In this document: positions 46,135-55,844 of the stretch, piece by piece
How the letters are laid out: every line of letters starts with the position of its first letter
Numbering within the stretch: the first letter of the stretch is position 1
NCBI GenBank assembly: GCA_001784555.1
Contig: MFRM01000017.1
Location: 40,020 to 104,019 of the forward strand
Source of the DNA: Candidatus Melainabacteria bacterium RIFCSPHIGHO2_02_FULL_34_12
Lineage (GTDB): Bacteria > Cyanobacteriota > Vampirovibrionia > 2-02-FULL-35-15
Reading direction: 5' to 3'
DNA length: 64,000 bases
The notes under the pieces: generated by a model
The model's database searches: none
What the model was told of the DNA's origin: nothing
What the model saw: only the letters and a program-made list of their open reading frames with translations
Made by a program: the position numbers and the translations under genes

Positions 46135-47187
46135 TTAGACAGCCAGAGGAACTTTGGGACCTTCCCAATAGTTTTTATTTTCAGGTGAGGCTTCTGTTAC
46201 TTCAAACATTTTTGTAATCGAATGAGCTGCTCTGTCAAATATCTCCGGGTTAATTTCAATTTTATTTTTTTCTTCTTCAAGAGCAGAAATAAGAGTCTCT
46301 AATTTGTGATATTTCATATTTGGACACAGTGGAATCGGAAAAGTGGTAACAATTGTTTTATGCTGCATATCACGCTGCATCCTGGCTACAAGTCCTTGTT
46401 CTGATAAAATAATAAATTTTTGTTTGCTGTGATTTGTAACATATTTATAAATTTGAGATGTACTTCCAACAAAATCAGCCAGTCTCCAGACTTCCGGGTC
46501 ACATTCAGGATGTGCGACAACCACTGCATCTGGATACTTTTCCCTCATGTGCAAAACTTCTTTTGGTGTGATTTGATAATGGGTAGGACAAAAACCATCA
46601 TAAATATGCAATTTTTTATCTGGAACTTGTTCTTGGACCCAGACTCCTAATCCTTTATCTGGCACAAAAATAATTTCTTTTTCTTTAAAGGAACGGACAA
46701 CCTGAACTGCATTTGTACTTGTACAACACATATCAGACTCTGCTTTAACAGCTGCACTGGAATTAACATAGCAAACTACAGGAATGCCAGGATGCTCTGC
46801 TTTAAAAGCACGTAAATCACCGATAGATATCATATCTGCCATAGGACAACCAGACTGAAGATCTGGCAATAATACTGTTTTTACTGGATTTAAAAGCTTT
46901 GCGGTTTCTGCCATAAAATGAACACCACAAAAAATTATAATATCAGCATTTGTCCTGGCAGCAAATCTGGAAAGAGCAAGACTATCCCCAACATGGTCTG
47001 CAATATCCTGTACTTCTAGTCTTTGATAAATGTGAGTTAGAATTACTGCATTTTTTTTCTTAGTCAGCTGCCTGACTTGATTTTTTAATGCATTTATATC
47101 GCGAACAGGTATGCTGTTTCTATTTCCATTTCCATTCCCATTAGTATTTGGAATCTTTAATGATGGTGTTTCTGATTCTGTTGTCAT
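46135..47187 (-). CDS. nadA: Quinolinate synthase A
   Basis: NadA condenses iminoaspartate with dihydroxyacetone phosphate to quinolinate, using a [4Fe-4S] cluster. Cluster cysteines are in IIFCGVHFMAETAKLL, CCTSTNAVQVV and VVAHPECDPEVW. DLQSGCPMADMIS and VCYVNSSAAVKAESD are family hallmarks. The length of 350 aa is normal. It is the last of the nadC-nadB-nadA set, 38 bp after nadB. The N-terminus has an Asn/Gly run (NTNGNGNGN) before the core. Confidence 0.97.
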   Translation of the reverse strand: MTTESETPSLKIPNTNGNGNGNRNSIPVRDINALKNQVRQLTKKKNAVILTHIYQRLEVQDIADHVGDSLALSRFAARTNADIIIFCGVHFMAETAKLLNPVKTVLLPDLQSGCPMADMISIGDLRAFKAEHPGIPVVCYVNSSAAVKAESDMCCTSTNAVQVVRSFKEKEIIFVPDKGLGVWVQEQVPDKKLHIYDGFCPTHYQITPKEVLHMREKYPDAVVVAHPECDPEVWRLADFVGSTSQIYKYVTNHSKQKFIILSEQGLVARMQRDMQHKTIVTTFPIPLCPNMKYHKLETLISALEEEKNKIEINPEIFDRAAHSITKMFEVTEASPENKNYWEGPKVPLAV

Positions 47188-47225
47188 AGCAAAATAATAT
47201 TTTTTACTAATTATATGTCCTTATT

Positions 47226-48857
47226 TTAAAAATAGCATAAAGTAACTTGTGATTTTTCTTCTTCCCAGGTCAGTTCAAAATTTTGTGCAATTAAGGAATG
47301 TTTATAGCTTTCAGCCAAAGCTGGATAATCCTGCCTAAAATGAACACCTAAGCTATGTCTTCGCTCAAGAGCCAATGTACAAATCAAATTAGACAATAAA
47401 ATCATATTTTTAAATTCTTGTATCTTAATATTTTGACCTAATTTGTCTACATAATATTTTTCCGAAAGATTATGTAACCAAAATTTATGTTCTCTTAATA
47501 ATCTTTCATTTCTTACAAGTCCTAAAGAATTTAAATTTCTTAGTTGTAATTCATTTAATATATTTTCAATGTCATTATCATCATATTGATTTTCATCGAA
47601 TTCAACCGAGCACATTTCTTCAGCCTGAGAAAGATTTAATTCTTTTTGAGTTAAAAGAGATTCTACTAATAAATGAGGGACTACAACACATTCAAGCAAT
47701 GAGTTACTTGCAAGCCTATTAGCACCATGAAAACCATTTGATGCAATTTCACCTAATGCCCATAGACCAGGGATATTTGTTTTTCCATATAAATCAGTTT
47801 TTATTCCACCAATAAGATAATGTGCAGCAGGAGCCACAGGTATACCAGCCCCAAACAAGTCTACTTCTCTTTCTATACATGCCTGGTAAACAGTTGGAAA
47901 CCTGGTTTTAAAATATTCCTTATTAAAACTGCTAATATCCAGATAGACAAATCCTGATTTTGCTTTTTCAATTTTTTCTATTTCAGAAAGAATTGCCCTG
48001 GAAAGAACATCTCGCGGTGCCAATTCTCCCATTTTGTGATATGAAGTTGCAAAATACTCACCCTTTATATTTTTAAGCCTGGCACCTTCTCCACGGATTG
48101 CTTCTGTTATTAGTAAAGGTTCTCCATTTACATGCATTACAGTAGGATGGAACTGAATCATTTCCATATCCTGTAAATAAGCACCTGCACTATATGCAAG
48201 AGCAATACCATCGCCTGTACTGACCTGAGGGTTAGTAGTAAGTTTAAATAACCGCCCCGCTCCCCCGCTTGCAATGATTACATCACCTGCAAAAACAGAA
48301 TATTTATTACCTGTTACATCACAGGCCAATACACCATTTATTCTGCCAAATTCGTTTTTTAATAACCTAATTACTGCAGTGCCCTGAGAAATAGAAACAT
48401 TAGACTCTCTGCATGCCTTATCAATAAGAGCTTTCGTAATAAATCTTCCGGAAGCATCACCACCTATATGACAAACCCTGGCAAAAGAATGTGCAGCTTC
48501 TTTTGTTAAGTGAGGAATAGCATCATCAGTTAAATCAAATCTTATTCCATATGATATTAATTTTTCATAAGCAAGAATAGAGTTTTTAATTATTTCACGA
48601 GCTACAGAAACATTACAAAGGGACGTTCCTGCTTTTAGTGTATCCTGAAGGTGTCTCTCAAAACTATCACCAGTACTTAAAGGAATTGCAATACCTCCCT
48701 GAGCATATAAGCTTGAGCTTTCTGTTACTGCCTCCTTAGTAAAAATACATACCGATTTCCCGGCAACAGACAGTTCAATAGCACAGATCAAACCACTTAT
48801 TCCAGAGCCAATAATTACTACATCAAATTTTTCAACTGGTTTAAATCTTATCTGCAT
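47226..48857 (-). CDS. nadB: L-aspartate oxidase
   Basis: NadB oxidises L-aspartate to iminoaspartate with FAD, the step before NadA. The FAD motif is VVIIGSGISGLICAIELS. Substrate-site stretches include YAQGGIAIPLS, MEMIQFHPT, GEGARLKN, ELAPRDVLSRAI and PAAHYLIGGIKTD, with the C-terminal RNERLLREHKFWL. The start ATG 48857 (GGGA upstream) puts the FAD motif at the usual distance; a TTG at 48947 would add 30 residues and overlap nadC. It can use oxygen, fumarate or quinones as acceptor, so it does not reveal aerobic life. Confidence 0.96.
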   Translation of the reverse strand: MQIRFKPVEKFDVVIIGSGISGLICAIELSVAGKSVCIFTKEAVTESSSLYAQGGIAIPLSTGDSFERHLQDTLKAGTSLCNVSVAREIIKNSILAYEKLISYGIRFDLTDDAIPHLTKEAAHSFARVCHIGGDASGRFITKALIDKACRESNVSISQGTAVIRLLKNEFGRINGVLACDVTGNKYSVFAGDVIIASGGAGRLFKLTTNPQVSTGDGIALAYSAGAYLQDMEMIQFHPTVMHVNGEPLLITEAIRGEGARLKNIKGEYFATSYHKMGELAPRDVLSRAILSEIEKIEKAKSGFVYLDISSFNKEYFKTRFPTVYQACIEREVDLFGAGIPVAPAAHYLIGGIKTDLYGKTNIPGLWALGEIASNGFHGANRLASNSLLECVVVPHLLVESLLTQKELNLSQAEEMCSVEFDENQYDDNDIENILNELQLRNLNSLGLVRNERLLREHKFWLHNLSEKYYVDKLGQNIKIQEFKNMILLSNLICTLALERRHSLGVHFRQDYPALAESYKHSLIAQNFELTWEEEKSQVTLCYF

Positions 48858-48910
48858 TTCAATTTCCCAGAGTTTATGAAGGATTACATTAAAAAGCTTA
48901 TCAAAGAAAG

Positions 48911-49744
48911 CTACAACAGCTGCTCTTCCAGAGAAAAATCTATCCAATTTGAGTGTTTAATAAAATAACTTGTCGAAATATAATCAACACCAGTAACAGC
49001 ATATTTCTTAATATTGTCAATTGATATTTGTCCGCTGGCTTCAGAATATATATTTCCCGGCAATAGCTTTAAAGCATTTTTTAAGCCCTGTGGATTCCAG
49101 TTATCAAACATAATAATATCTGGTTTTACAGAAACAGCTTCATGCAATTCTTTAAGATTGCTTACTTCAACTTCAATTTTAGTTTTTTTTGAAATTTTTC
49201 TTCTAGCTTTTTTTACTGCATTACCAATACCACCTGCAGCTTTTATATGATTATCCTTAATTAGAATCATCTCACTTAAGTTAAATCTATGATTTTTAGC
49301 TCCCCCGCATAAAACTGCATATTTTTCTAAGGTTCGTAGATTTGGAGTAGTCTTTCGAGTATCAAGCAGAGTAACTTTTAATCCTTTTGTCTTATTTACA
49401 AGCCTTGAAGTACATGTAGCAATTCCAGAAAGATGCCCAATAAAATTCAGCGCAGTTCTTTCAGCTTTTAAAATTGATCTTGTGTTTCCATAAACAGTTG
49501 CAAGGGTTTTACCTTTACTAATAAGCTGACCATCCTTAAAACGAGGCTTAATAATTAAATTTTTATCCAGTGCTTTAAAAACTTCTTTAAATATTCCTAT
49601 TCCGCAAAGAGTACAATTTTCATTTAAGATTAGAGCAAAAGTTGATTTATGCTTCTTTGGTATAAGCAAATCTGTGGTTATATCTCCTTTATGTCCAAGA
49701 TCTTCTTTTAACGCACTTAAAATAATCCGAGAAACGCTTTTCAT
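48911..49744 (-). CDS. nadC: Nicotinate-nucleotide pyrophosphorylase (quinolinate phosphoribosyltransferase)
   Basis: NadC converts quinolinate and PRPP to nicotinate mononucleotide with loss of CO2. The N-terminus has LKEDLGHKGDITTDLLIP, the barrel RTALNFIGHLSGIATCTSRLV, TLLDTRKTTPNLRTLEKYAV, GGAKNHRFNLSEMILIKDNH and the C-terminal DIIMFDNW and EASGQISIDNIKKYA. The length of 277 aa is normal. It is first of the nadCBA set, which is the full de novo route from aspartate to NaMN, and lies 9 bp after the 627-aa membrane protein gene. Confidence 0.97.
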   Translation of the reverse strand: MKSVSRIILSALKEDLGHKGDITTDLLIPKKHKSTFALILNENCTLCGIGIFKEVFKALDKNLIIKPRFKDGQLISKGKTLATVYGNTRSILKAERTALNFIGHLSGIATCTSRLVNKTKGLKVTLLDTRKTTPNLRTLEKYAVLCGGAKNHRFNLSEMILIKDNHIKAAGGIGNAVKKARRKISKKTKIEVEVSNLKELHEAVSVKPDIIMFDNWNPQGLKNALKLLPGNIYSEASGQISIDNIKKYAVTGVDYISTSYFIKHSNWIDFSLEEQLL

Positions 49745-49753
49745 ACAAATAAA

Positions 49754-51637
49754 TTATAAAGGAGAGGGGGTTTGTTCAGGAGTTTGGGTTGCATTAAGAA
49801 CAGCTTGCTTTGCAATAAATTCCTGCTTAATTTGTTCAAATAATTTTTCTTCAGGAAACAGAACTCTTTGTCCTACTCGTAATGTAAATTTTTTATCACC
49901 TTTTACAAGCTCAATAGTAGGATCATCACTTCTTGATTTGCTCTTGGAAATCTGCTTAACATACCAGTCTTCCAATGGATCCAACACAGATATTTCTGTC
50001 CTGTTAGGAACAGCCATACTTAATACAGCTTTAAGCTTAGTTTCACGTGTTAGTTTATCATCATCAACTTTTACACTGTAATCAGCCACATAAACATTTA
50101 CCAGTGCCAGATTTTTATTTTCTACACTTACGATTCCCACCAGTTCAACTTGTTTTCTTTGGAGAGGAATCTCAGGCAATGGTTGTTCTTTGGCTTCTTC
50201 CTTGGCTTTTTGTTCAATGACTGGCTGTAAAATCAAATCCTGTCCAAAAGGATCAGATCTGGTTTCTATAGATTCTCTTGCTTTTAAGATTAAAGCTTCT
50301 CGTTCTTTATCAGTAATAGGCTTAAATATTTCTTTTTCAGAAACTTTTTTTCCGTTAGATTCTGTAAATCGTTTTTCATCTTTTTGAGCATTCAGTGCTT
50401 TCTCTTTTTTCGTAAAGAAATCTCTTACAACAACCTTTTCATCATCAGGATAGTCTTTATTTCCCTTAAACAAATTAGGAAGAGCATAAGTCCAGAATAA
50501 ATAACCAATAGTAGCAGCCACTCCACCTGCTATAACTATTCTTACTGGTGTAAGTTTGGACCCGCCGGAATTTTGAAACATTTTATTTGCTCCTCGTATG
50601 TTTCCTAGACCTAAGTCTACCTTATTAATTTCACCCCAAAAAGTACTGCTTTTCATTTCCTTTATATTTAGTTTTTCACTAAACATATCAGGAATCTGAG
50701 GGTCGGGAACATTAGGCATAATTGCTTTAAGTACTGGAGTATTAGAAATCTTATTTGCTTGTGGCTCAAGATTTTGGCTTACATATGGAAGCTCAAGTAT
50801 TGGTTTTATTGTTTCCTCTTTATCCATGACCTCAAGTTCCGGCAAGGGTTTATCTTTCTCAGTAACTAGTTCTTTAGTTTCAGGCTTTTCAGCTAATTCA
50901 GCTAATTCATCCGTAAGTTCTGACTCAAGACCACCACTAAATATACTTTCTAGCCCTTCATATTTATGCTCTTTAATTCCCCAGGGAAATTTATTTTCTG
51001 TTTTTGGGGCTTCTTCTAATGGCTCCTCTTCAGAAAGAGGATCTTCTTTTTTAGCTAAATTTTCTTTTAGAAAATATGGCTTCTTTTTTGTTTTGTTTTT
51101 TTCCTTTATTTCTTTTTTCTTTTCTGTTGTTACCTCAAGGCTTTCTGCTTTCTTTTTGTTTTCTGGTTTCGGAGGCCAAACAAAAGACTCACCCTCGCTT
51201 GATGAACTAACAATGTTTTCTTTGGTTGCTTCTGGAGTTATTACCTCAGGTGAGATTATTACACTTTCTTCTTCCTGAATTATTTGGGATTCAAGATTAA
51301 ATGTGATGTCCGGTTCTTCAGAGCTCTGAGGTAGTGTTGGAATATCATCCTTGTCAATTTTTCTTCTGAGTGGGTTTACTGAAGTTTCCTCATAATTAAG
51401 TGTCGAGGTTTTCCTTCGTGGAATTGCTGAGGGAAAAATCGCATCATCAAGGGATACTTTAATAAGCTTTGTAGCTGTAAACTGCTTGTATAAATTTTGA
51501 AATCCGGATAGTTTAATCTTTTTAAAATTGATACGAGGCACTAATGACTTAACGTCAGACAATGTATAAGATAAGAGCATCCTCTCAAGATTATTTTCTT
51601 GGACCATGATTTCTTTTTTATCAGAGAATATTTTCAT
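49754..51637 (-). CDS. Hypothetical single-pass membrane protein linked to the secretion ATPase, 627 aa
   Basis: Not a family I can name. The N-terminal 65 residues are a small basic domain. A very acidic, Pro/Glu/Lys-rich linker of about 220 residues follows, then one transmembrane helix (VRIVIAGGVAATIGYLFWTYAL, near residue 370), a charged coiled stretch and a C-terminal beta-rich domain (VELVGIVSVENKNLALVNVY... and FTLRVGQRVLF). That C-terminal domain resembles PilP/GspC-type domains in size and place, though no match is shown. It lies 27 bp after the PilB/GspE gene on the same strand and may be its inner-membrane partner. Confidence 0.65.
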   Translation of the reverse strand: MKIFSDKKEIMVQENNLERMLLSYTLSDVKSLVPRINFKKIKLSGFQNLYKQFTATKLIKVSLDDAIFPSAIPRRKTSTLNYEETSVNPLRRKIDKDDIPTLPQSSEEPDITFNLESQIIQEEESVIISPEVITPEATKENIVSSSSEGESFVWPPKPENKKKAESLEVTTEKKKEIKEKNKTKKKPYFLKENLAKKEDPLSEEEPLEEAPKTENKFPWGIKEHKYEGLESIFSGGLESELTDELAELAEKPETKELVTEKDKPLPELEVMDKEETIKPILELPYVSQNLEPQANKISNTPVLKAIMPNVPDPQIPDMFSEKLNIKEMKSSTFWGEINKVDLGLGNIRGANKMFQNSGGSKLTPVRIVIAGGVAATIGYLFWTYALPNLFKGNKDYPDDEKVVVRDFFTKKEKALNAQKDEKRFTESNGKKVSEKEIFKPITDKEREALILKARESIETRSDPFGQDLILQPVIEQKAKEEAKEQPLPEIPLQRKQVELVGIVSVENKNLALVNVYVADYSVKVDDDKLTRETKLKAVLSMAVPNRTEISVLDPLEDWYVKQISKSKSRSDDPTIELVKGDKKFTLRVGQRVLFPEEKLFEQIKQEFIAKQAVLNATQTPEQTPSPL

Positions 51638-51664
51638 CAGCTTAATATTTTATTTGCTGATGCT

Positions 51665-53365
51665 TTAGGGTAGGGGAATTACTCTGAGTAATTCTTCTAG
51701 AGTGGTTTTTCTCTTTCGTACCTTTTGAACTCCTGCATGAGCCAGTGTTGGAACTCCCTGCCTAGTTAATTCAGCTTTAATATCATTCAGATTTGCTCTT
51801 TCCTGAATCATCTGCTGAAGTTTTTCATTAACAGGCATAATTTCAAAAACACCTTCTCTGCCAGAATATCCCAGGTTATTACATTTCTCACACCCCTGAG
51901 CTTTTGCAAACATTTCGTTTGTTGAAGACGTTAAATGCAATAACTCAAGTTCCTCAGCTGACGGTTTATATTCTTTATGACATGAACAAACTTTCCTAAC
52001 CAATCTTTGGGCTAAAACACCAATTAATGCACTGGAAATAAGGTAAGGCTCAATTCCCATATCCATTAATCTGACAATAGTACTTGAAGCATCATTAGTA
52101 TGTAATGTACTTAGGACTAAATGTCCTGTTAATGCAGCCTGAATTGCAATTTCTGCAGTTTCAAGGTCACGAATTTCCCCAATCATTACAATGTCTGGAT
52201 CCTGACGAAGTATACTTCTTAACCCAGCAGAAAAAGAAAGACCAGCCTTTGCATTTACCTGAACCTGATTAACCCTGGCAAGCTGATATTCTACAGGATC
52301 TTCTACCGTTACAACGTTTTTTGTAGTATCCACCAGTTTAGCCAGGCTGGTATATAAAGTGCTTGTTTTACCTGAACCTGTTGGCCCGGTAATTAATATC
52401 ATTCCCTGACTTCTTCCTAGCCACTCCTCATAAAGAGCAAGTCTTCCTTTAGGCATTCCAAGATCCAAAAGATTACTGAAATTATTTTCATGAGGGAGCA
52501 TTCTAATTACACATTTTTCACCGTGCAATGTAGGAAGAGTTGAAACACGGAGATCAACTCTCTGTCCACCTAAAATCTCAGTTACACGACCATCCTGCGG
52601 CTGTCTTTGCTCAGCAATATTTAAATCAGCAATGATTTTTATACGTGCAATAACTACTTTTCTTAAATCCTGAACAGTGGAAAAATATCTGCAAACATCT
52701 CTTAAAATACCATCAATTCTGAATCTTACAATCAATCCTTTTGTGGTCGGCTCAAAGTGAATATCACTGGCTCTTTGGTTTAAGGCTTCACCCATTAACG
52801 CTCTTACATCATTTGCAATTGCTCCTTCGTCAGTTGCCATGATTTGGCGAATAGGTATTCTTTCAATGGTAGCTTCTAATTCAGCACCAAGCTTTGCTTG
52901 CGGAGCACTTAAGGAAGCTTCCTCAGGTTTTTGTTGCTGCATCTGCATCCCTGGTTTTTGTTTCAGGGTGGTTTGTGGTGATGCTTTTCCATCATATTGA
53001 GAAGTTTTAGTAGGTATATTTGCAGATGTTTTTCCTATAAGTGCAAACCATTTATCCCAGCTTTCTATGCCTATGTTTTTAAATTCAATCTGGCAACCAT
53101 TTAAGAAATCTGAAAGTAAATTCCTTAAAGAAGGATCATGATTTTCAGGCACACCTACATAGAGTTTATTGTTCCAAAATAGAAGTGGAATGGCTTGTTC
53201 TGCAGGCCATGAAGAAGGCATTGCAGAAAGTAATTGTTTATCAAGGTACTCAAAATTTAAATTTCCAAGTTGATCAACAAGCAGAACCAGTGCATTATCT
53301 AATGTGGTCTTCCCGTTTTTTAACAGTTGAGTTAAAGATAATTTAGAAGGATTTGCAATCACCAT
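51665..53365 (-). CDS. Type IV pilus/type II secretion assembly ATPase (PilB/GspE family)
   Basis: This hexameric ATPase drives pilus extension or pseudopilus assembly. An N-terminal MshEN-like region (SKLSLTQLLKNGKTTLDNAL) precedes the core with Walker A ILITGPTGSGKTSTLYTSL, Asp box VTVEDPVEYQLARVNQV, Walker B DIVMIGEIRDLETAEIA and His box LVLSTLHTNDASS. The zinc-binding cysteines of GspE/PilB are CSC near 435 and CEKC near 470. At 566 aa it is typical. No pilC, pilQ or pilin gene is adjacent; the neighbouring 627-aa membrane protein is the likely partner. Confidence 0.93.
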   Translation of the reverse strand: MVIANPSKLSLTQLLKNGKTTLDNALVLLVDQLGNLNFEYLDKQLLSAMPSSWPAEQAIPLLFWNNKLYVGVPENHDPSLRNLLSDFLNGCQIEFKNIGIESWDKWFALIGKTSANIPTKTSQYDGKASPQTTLKQKPGMQMQQQKPEEASLSAPQAKLGAELEATIERIPIRQIMATDEGAIANDVRALMGEALNQRASDIHFEPTTKGLIVRFRIDGILRDVCRYFSTVQDLRKVVIARIKIIADLNIAEQRQPQDGRVTEILGGQRVDLRVSTLPTLHGEKCVIRMLPHENNFSNLLDLGMPKGRLALYEEWLGRSQGMILITGPTGSGKTSTLYTSLAKLVDTTKNVVTVEDPVEYQLARVNQVQVNAKAGLSFSAGLRSILRQDPDIVMIGEIRDLETAEIAIQAALTGHLVLSTLHTNDASSTIVRLMDMGIEPYLISSALIGVLAQRLVRKVCSCHKEYKPSAEELELLHLTSSTNEMFAKAQGCEKCNNLGYSGREGVFEIMPVNEKLQQMIQERANLNDIKAELTRQGVPTLAHAGVQKVRKRKTTLEELLRVIPLP

Positions 53366-53609
53366 ATATTAATTATTCCCTATTTATTTTCGAAACATTA
53401 GTTTTTAAAAATTCTTGACGTAAAACTGAAGTAACATTTTCAATTATTTCAATTTTTAAAATAAAATATCATTTTATTAATTATCAAAACAACCTGTGCT
53501 ATAAAATCTCCTATATTTTGAGGATATCTGTACTAATGTTAATACCAAGAAATCTTGAATTTTTACCATGTTTTGTACTTATTATCATCAAGTGACCAAA
53601 GGTTAAGAG
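53366..53609. other. 244-bp non-coding gap
   Basis: AT-rich sequence between pepP (downstream end) and the secretion ATPase start. TTGACG occurs near 53414 on the plus strand, but no plus-strand gene follows. No repeat, hairpin or RNA gene is recognised. Confidence 0.35.
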
Positions 53610-54920
53610 TTAACTAAAAGCCTCTATTTCATCCACCTGCTTAGGAGTTCCTTCAGTTAAAACCTTATTTCCTGACTTTGTAATTAAAATATCATCTTCA
53701 ATTCGAATCCCTATACCTTTAAATTTCTCCGGTACATCATCCAATTCACTGGAAATATATATCCCTGGTTCAACTGTCATTACCATCCCAGATACAAGTT
53801 TTATTGATTTATCATTTTTATCAAGGTATGGGCCTGCATCATGAACATCCAAACCAAGCCAATGGCTTAATTTATGCATAAAATATTTTCTGTATTTTTT
53901 CTTAGCAATAATTTCCTGAATGCTTCCTTTTAAAAGCTTTAAATCCTTTAATCCTTCAACAAGAATTTCTACAGCCTTATTATACGAATCTATAAACCTT
54001 TTTCCTGGTTTCATAAGTTCTATTGATTTAATTTGTGATTCCAGAACAATTTCATAAAGTGCTTTCTGAGGTGCAGTAAATTTTTTATTTGCTGGAAATG
54101 TTCTCGTTAAATCCGACGCATAGTATTTATATTCACATCCTGCATCAATTAAAATCAAATCATTTTTTTTAATTTTTTCAGAGTTGTTAATGTAATGAAG
54201 AATGGTAGCGTTTTTCCCGGCTCCAACAATAGATGAATATGCAGGTCCCAAAGAACCTGATTTTTTAAACTTATATTCAAGAATTGCTTCTAATTCGTAT
54301 TCGTACATTCCAGGCTTTGCATAAGACATAGCTAAGATATGTGCATCCTTTGATATATCAGCTGCTTTTTTCATACAATCAATTTCAAGCTCATCTTTTA
54401 TAAGTCGCAGGCAGGACAGAATTTCAAAAGGCTCATTTACTCCTTTAGGAGATCTTGCTCCAGATCTGTTGCTTTTTCTTATATCATTAATTAATTTTAA
54501 TATTTTCTGATCATGGTCAGGATATTTTCCAAGAGAATAATAAATGTATTCTTTACCTGAAATAAAGTCTTCCAATTTTTCAAAAAACTTTGAATATTCA
54601 AATGCTAAATCAGCCTTAAATATTGATTTTGCACCATTAATACCAATTTGTTTACCAGTCCAGATTTCTTTTTCTCTGTCTTTGGGTTCAACAAATAATA
54701 CATAAAAAGATTTGTGTCTTTCTTTTATAAGAAGACAAGCCGAGTTAGGCTCATCAAAACCAGTTAAATAATAAAAATCCGAATCTGGCTTAAATCTGTA
54801 TTCAACATCATTTGATCTTATTGAAGCAGGTTTATTCAGAAGGATAAGTATTGAGTTTTCAGGAAGTTCGCTTAATACTTTCTTCCTCCTTCTCATGTAA
54901 TATATATAATCTTTTTTCAT
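53610..54920 (-). CDS. pepP: Xaa-Pro aminopeptidase (M24 family)
   Basis: This metallopeptidase removes N-terminal residues before proline. The N-terminal domain includes RSNDVEYRFKPDSDFYYLTGF. The pita-bread catalytic domain carries the metal ligands: Asp in LILIDAGCEYKYYASDLTRT (two Asp), His in HWLGLDVHDAG, Glu in MTVEPGIYIS and Glu in GIRIEDDILIT. At 436 aa it fits PepP. The start lies against a run of YTTACAA-type octamers. It is a single gene downstream of the secreted 289-aa protein gene. Confidence 0.94.
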   Translation of the reverse strand: MKKDYIYYMRRRKKVLSELPENSILILLNKPASIRSNDVEYRFKPDSDFYYLTGFDEPNSACLLIKERHKSFYVLFVEPKDREKEIWTGKQIGINGAKSIFKADLAFEYSKFFEKLEDFISGKEYIYYSLGKYPDHDQKILKLINDIRKSNRSGARSPKGVNEPFEILSCLRLIKDELEIDCMKKAADISKDAHILAMSYAKPGMYEYELEAILEYKFKKSGSLGPAYSSIVGAGKNATILHYINNSEKIKKNDLILIDAGCEYKYYASDLTRTFPANKKFTAPQKALYEIVLESQIKSIELMKPGKRFIDSYNKAVEILVEGLKDLKLLKGSIQEIIAKKKYRKYFMHKLSHWLGLDVHDAGPYLDKNDKSIKLVSGMVMTVEPGIYISSELDDVPEKFKGIGIRIEDDILITKSGNKVLTEGTPKQVDEIEAFS

Positions 54921-54952
54921 TTTTACAACTTTACAACCTTACAACTTCACAA
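54921..54952 (+). repeat. Tandem octamer (TTTTACAA / CTTTACAA / CCTTACAA / CTTCACAA)
   Basis: Four units of consensus YTTTACAA with period 8 lie directly against the pepP start codon (minus strand), in the short gap before the secreted-protein gene end. The units differ by one or two bases. Confidence 0.7.
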
Positions 54953-54974
54953 ATACCCTCAACAACTTTTAGAC

Positions 54975-55844
54975 TTATTCACCAAAAGGATTTGCTGGTC
55001 GCGTAGTGTCACCTGAAGCAGGGGAGGGAGAATTTTTAGCTGCAGGAGTTACCGCAGCCGCAGCTGGTAAAGAATTTTGCGCAGGTGGTTGTGCAGTACT
55101 TCCTGTGGTTTGTAATGTTTGTGATGTACCAGCTCCCTGGCTTTGTGGAGAAGGTACAGATGAATCAGCTGGTGTCTTAGTAGTATCAGAAGAAGGTGAT
55201 TTTGCAGCAGGAGAACCTACAGCTGCAGGAGGTGGCGGAGGCGGTGTATTTTGCTGAGTCGTAGTCTCTTTAAGAGATTCATCCCTGCGATCTTTTTTAG
55301 ATTTTTGATTTGTATTTGTACCTGAAAAATATGATGGTACAGTCTTTGCACCAAATGTTGGTTTTGATTTTACAGAAGCAGCTTTATCATCAGCAGTATT
55401 TGGTTTCATTAAGTATGCAATTCCATCAACATCTATAATTTCCACCCTTGCTGTCGGATTAAATAATATTTTAGACACAGAAAAATTTTGTAATTCATCC
55501 AAATAATCACCTGCCGCATATTCAACAGGCGGATCTTCAGGTGTAGTAACATTCTTAATAAGCGTCTTTGGTTTATTACCTATTAAATAAATTGCAATTA
55601 TTTTATATGTTTCAGTAGGATCTACTTTTGATTTTGACTCTGCCTCAGCCTCAGCTTCATCCTCTGATTCTTTAGAAATCTTGTTATCTGTTTTTCCCCC
55701 AACTACCTTATCTTCTTTTACAGCTTTATTTACTACATCCTTAATAACATCAGAATCTGAAAAAGCAATAAGATAAAAGTTTGAAAACAACAAAGAAGAA
55801 ATCAGTAAACATGTAAGATATATTTTAAGCATTATTGAATTCAT
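54975..55844 (-). CDS. Secreted low-complexity hypothetical protein, 289 aa
   Basis: A signal peptide (LKIYLTCLLISSLLFSNFYLIAF) is followed by an acidic linker with a Glu/Ala alternation (DEAEAEAES). A small beta domain of about 75 residues comes next (TYKIIAIYLIGNKPKTL to GIAYLMKP), then a Pro/Ala/Ser/Thr-rich tail containing PPPPPPAAVGSPAAKSPSS. The beta domain plus Pro-rich tail recalls PilP-type lipoproteins, but that is only a resemblance. It lies upstream of pepP on the same strand, in the broad region of the secretion ATPase. Confidence 0.65.
   Translation of the reverse strand: MNSIMLKIYLTCLLISSLLFSNFYLIAFSDSDVIKDVVNKAVKEDKVVGGKTDNKISKESEDEAEAEAESKSKVDPTETYKIIAIYLIGNKPKTLIKNVTTPEDPPVEYAAGDYLDELQNFSVSKILFNPTARVEIIDVDGIAYLMKPNTADDKAASVKSKPTFGAKTVPSYFSGTNTNQKSKKDRRDESLKETTTQQNTPPPPPPAAVGSPAAKSPSSDTTKTPADSSVPSPQSQGAGTSQTLQTTGSTAQPPAQNSLPAAAAVTPAAKNSPSPASGDTTRPANPFGE

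Noticed and set aside
50826-51278. Plus-strand 150-codon reading frame rich in Ser/Phe
   Set aside because: It is antisense to the acidic linker of the 627-aa protein; its composition is the mirror of the Glu/Lys-rich codons.
55006-55257. Plus-strand Gly/Ala-rich reading frame
   Set aside because: Antisense to the Pro/Ala-rich tail of the secreted 289-aa protein.
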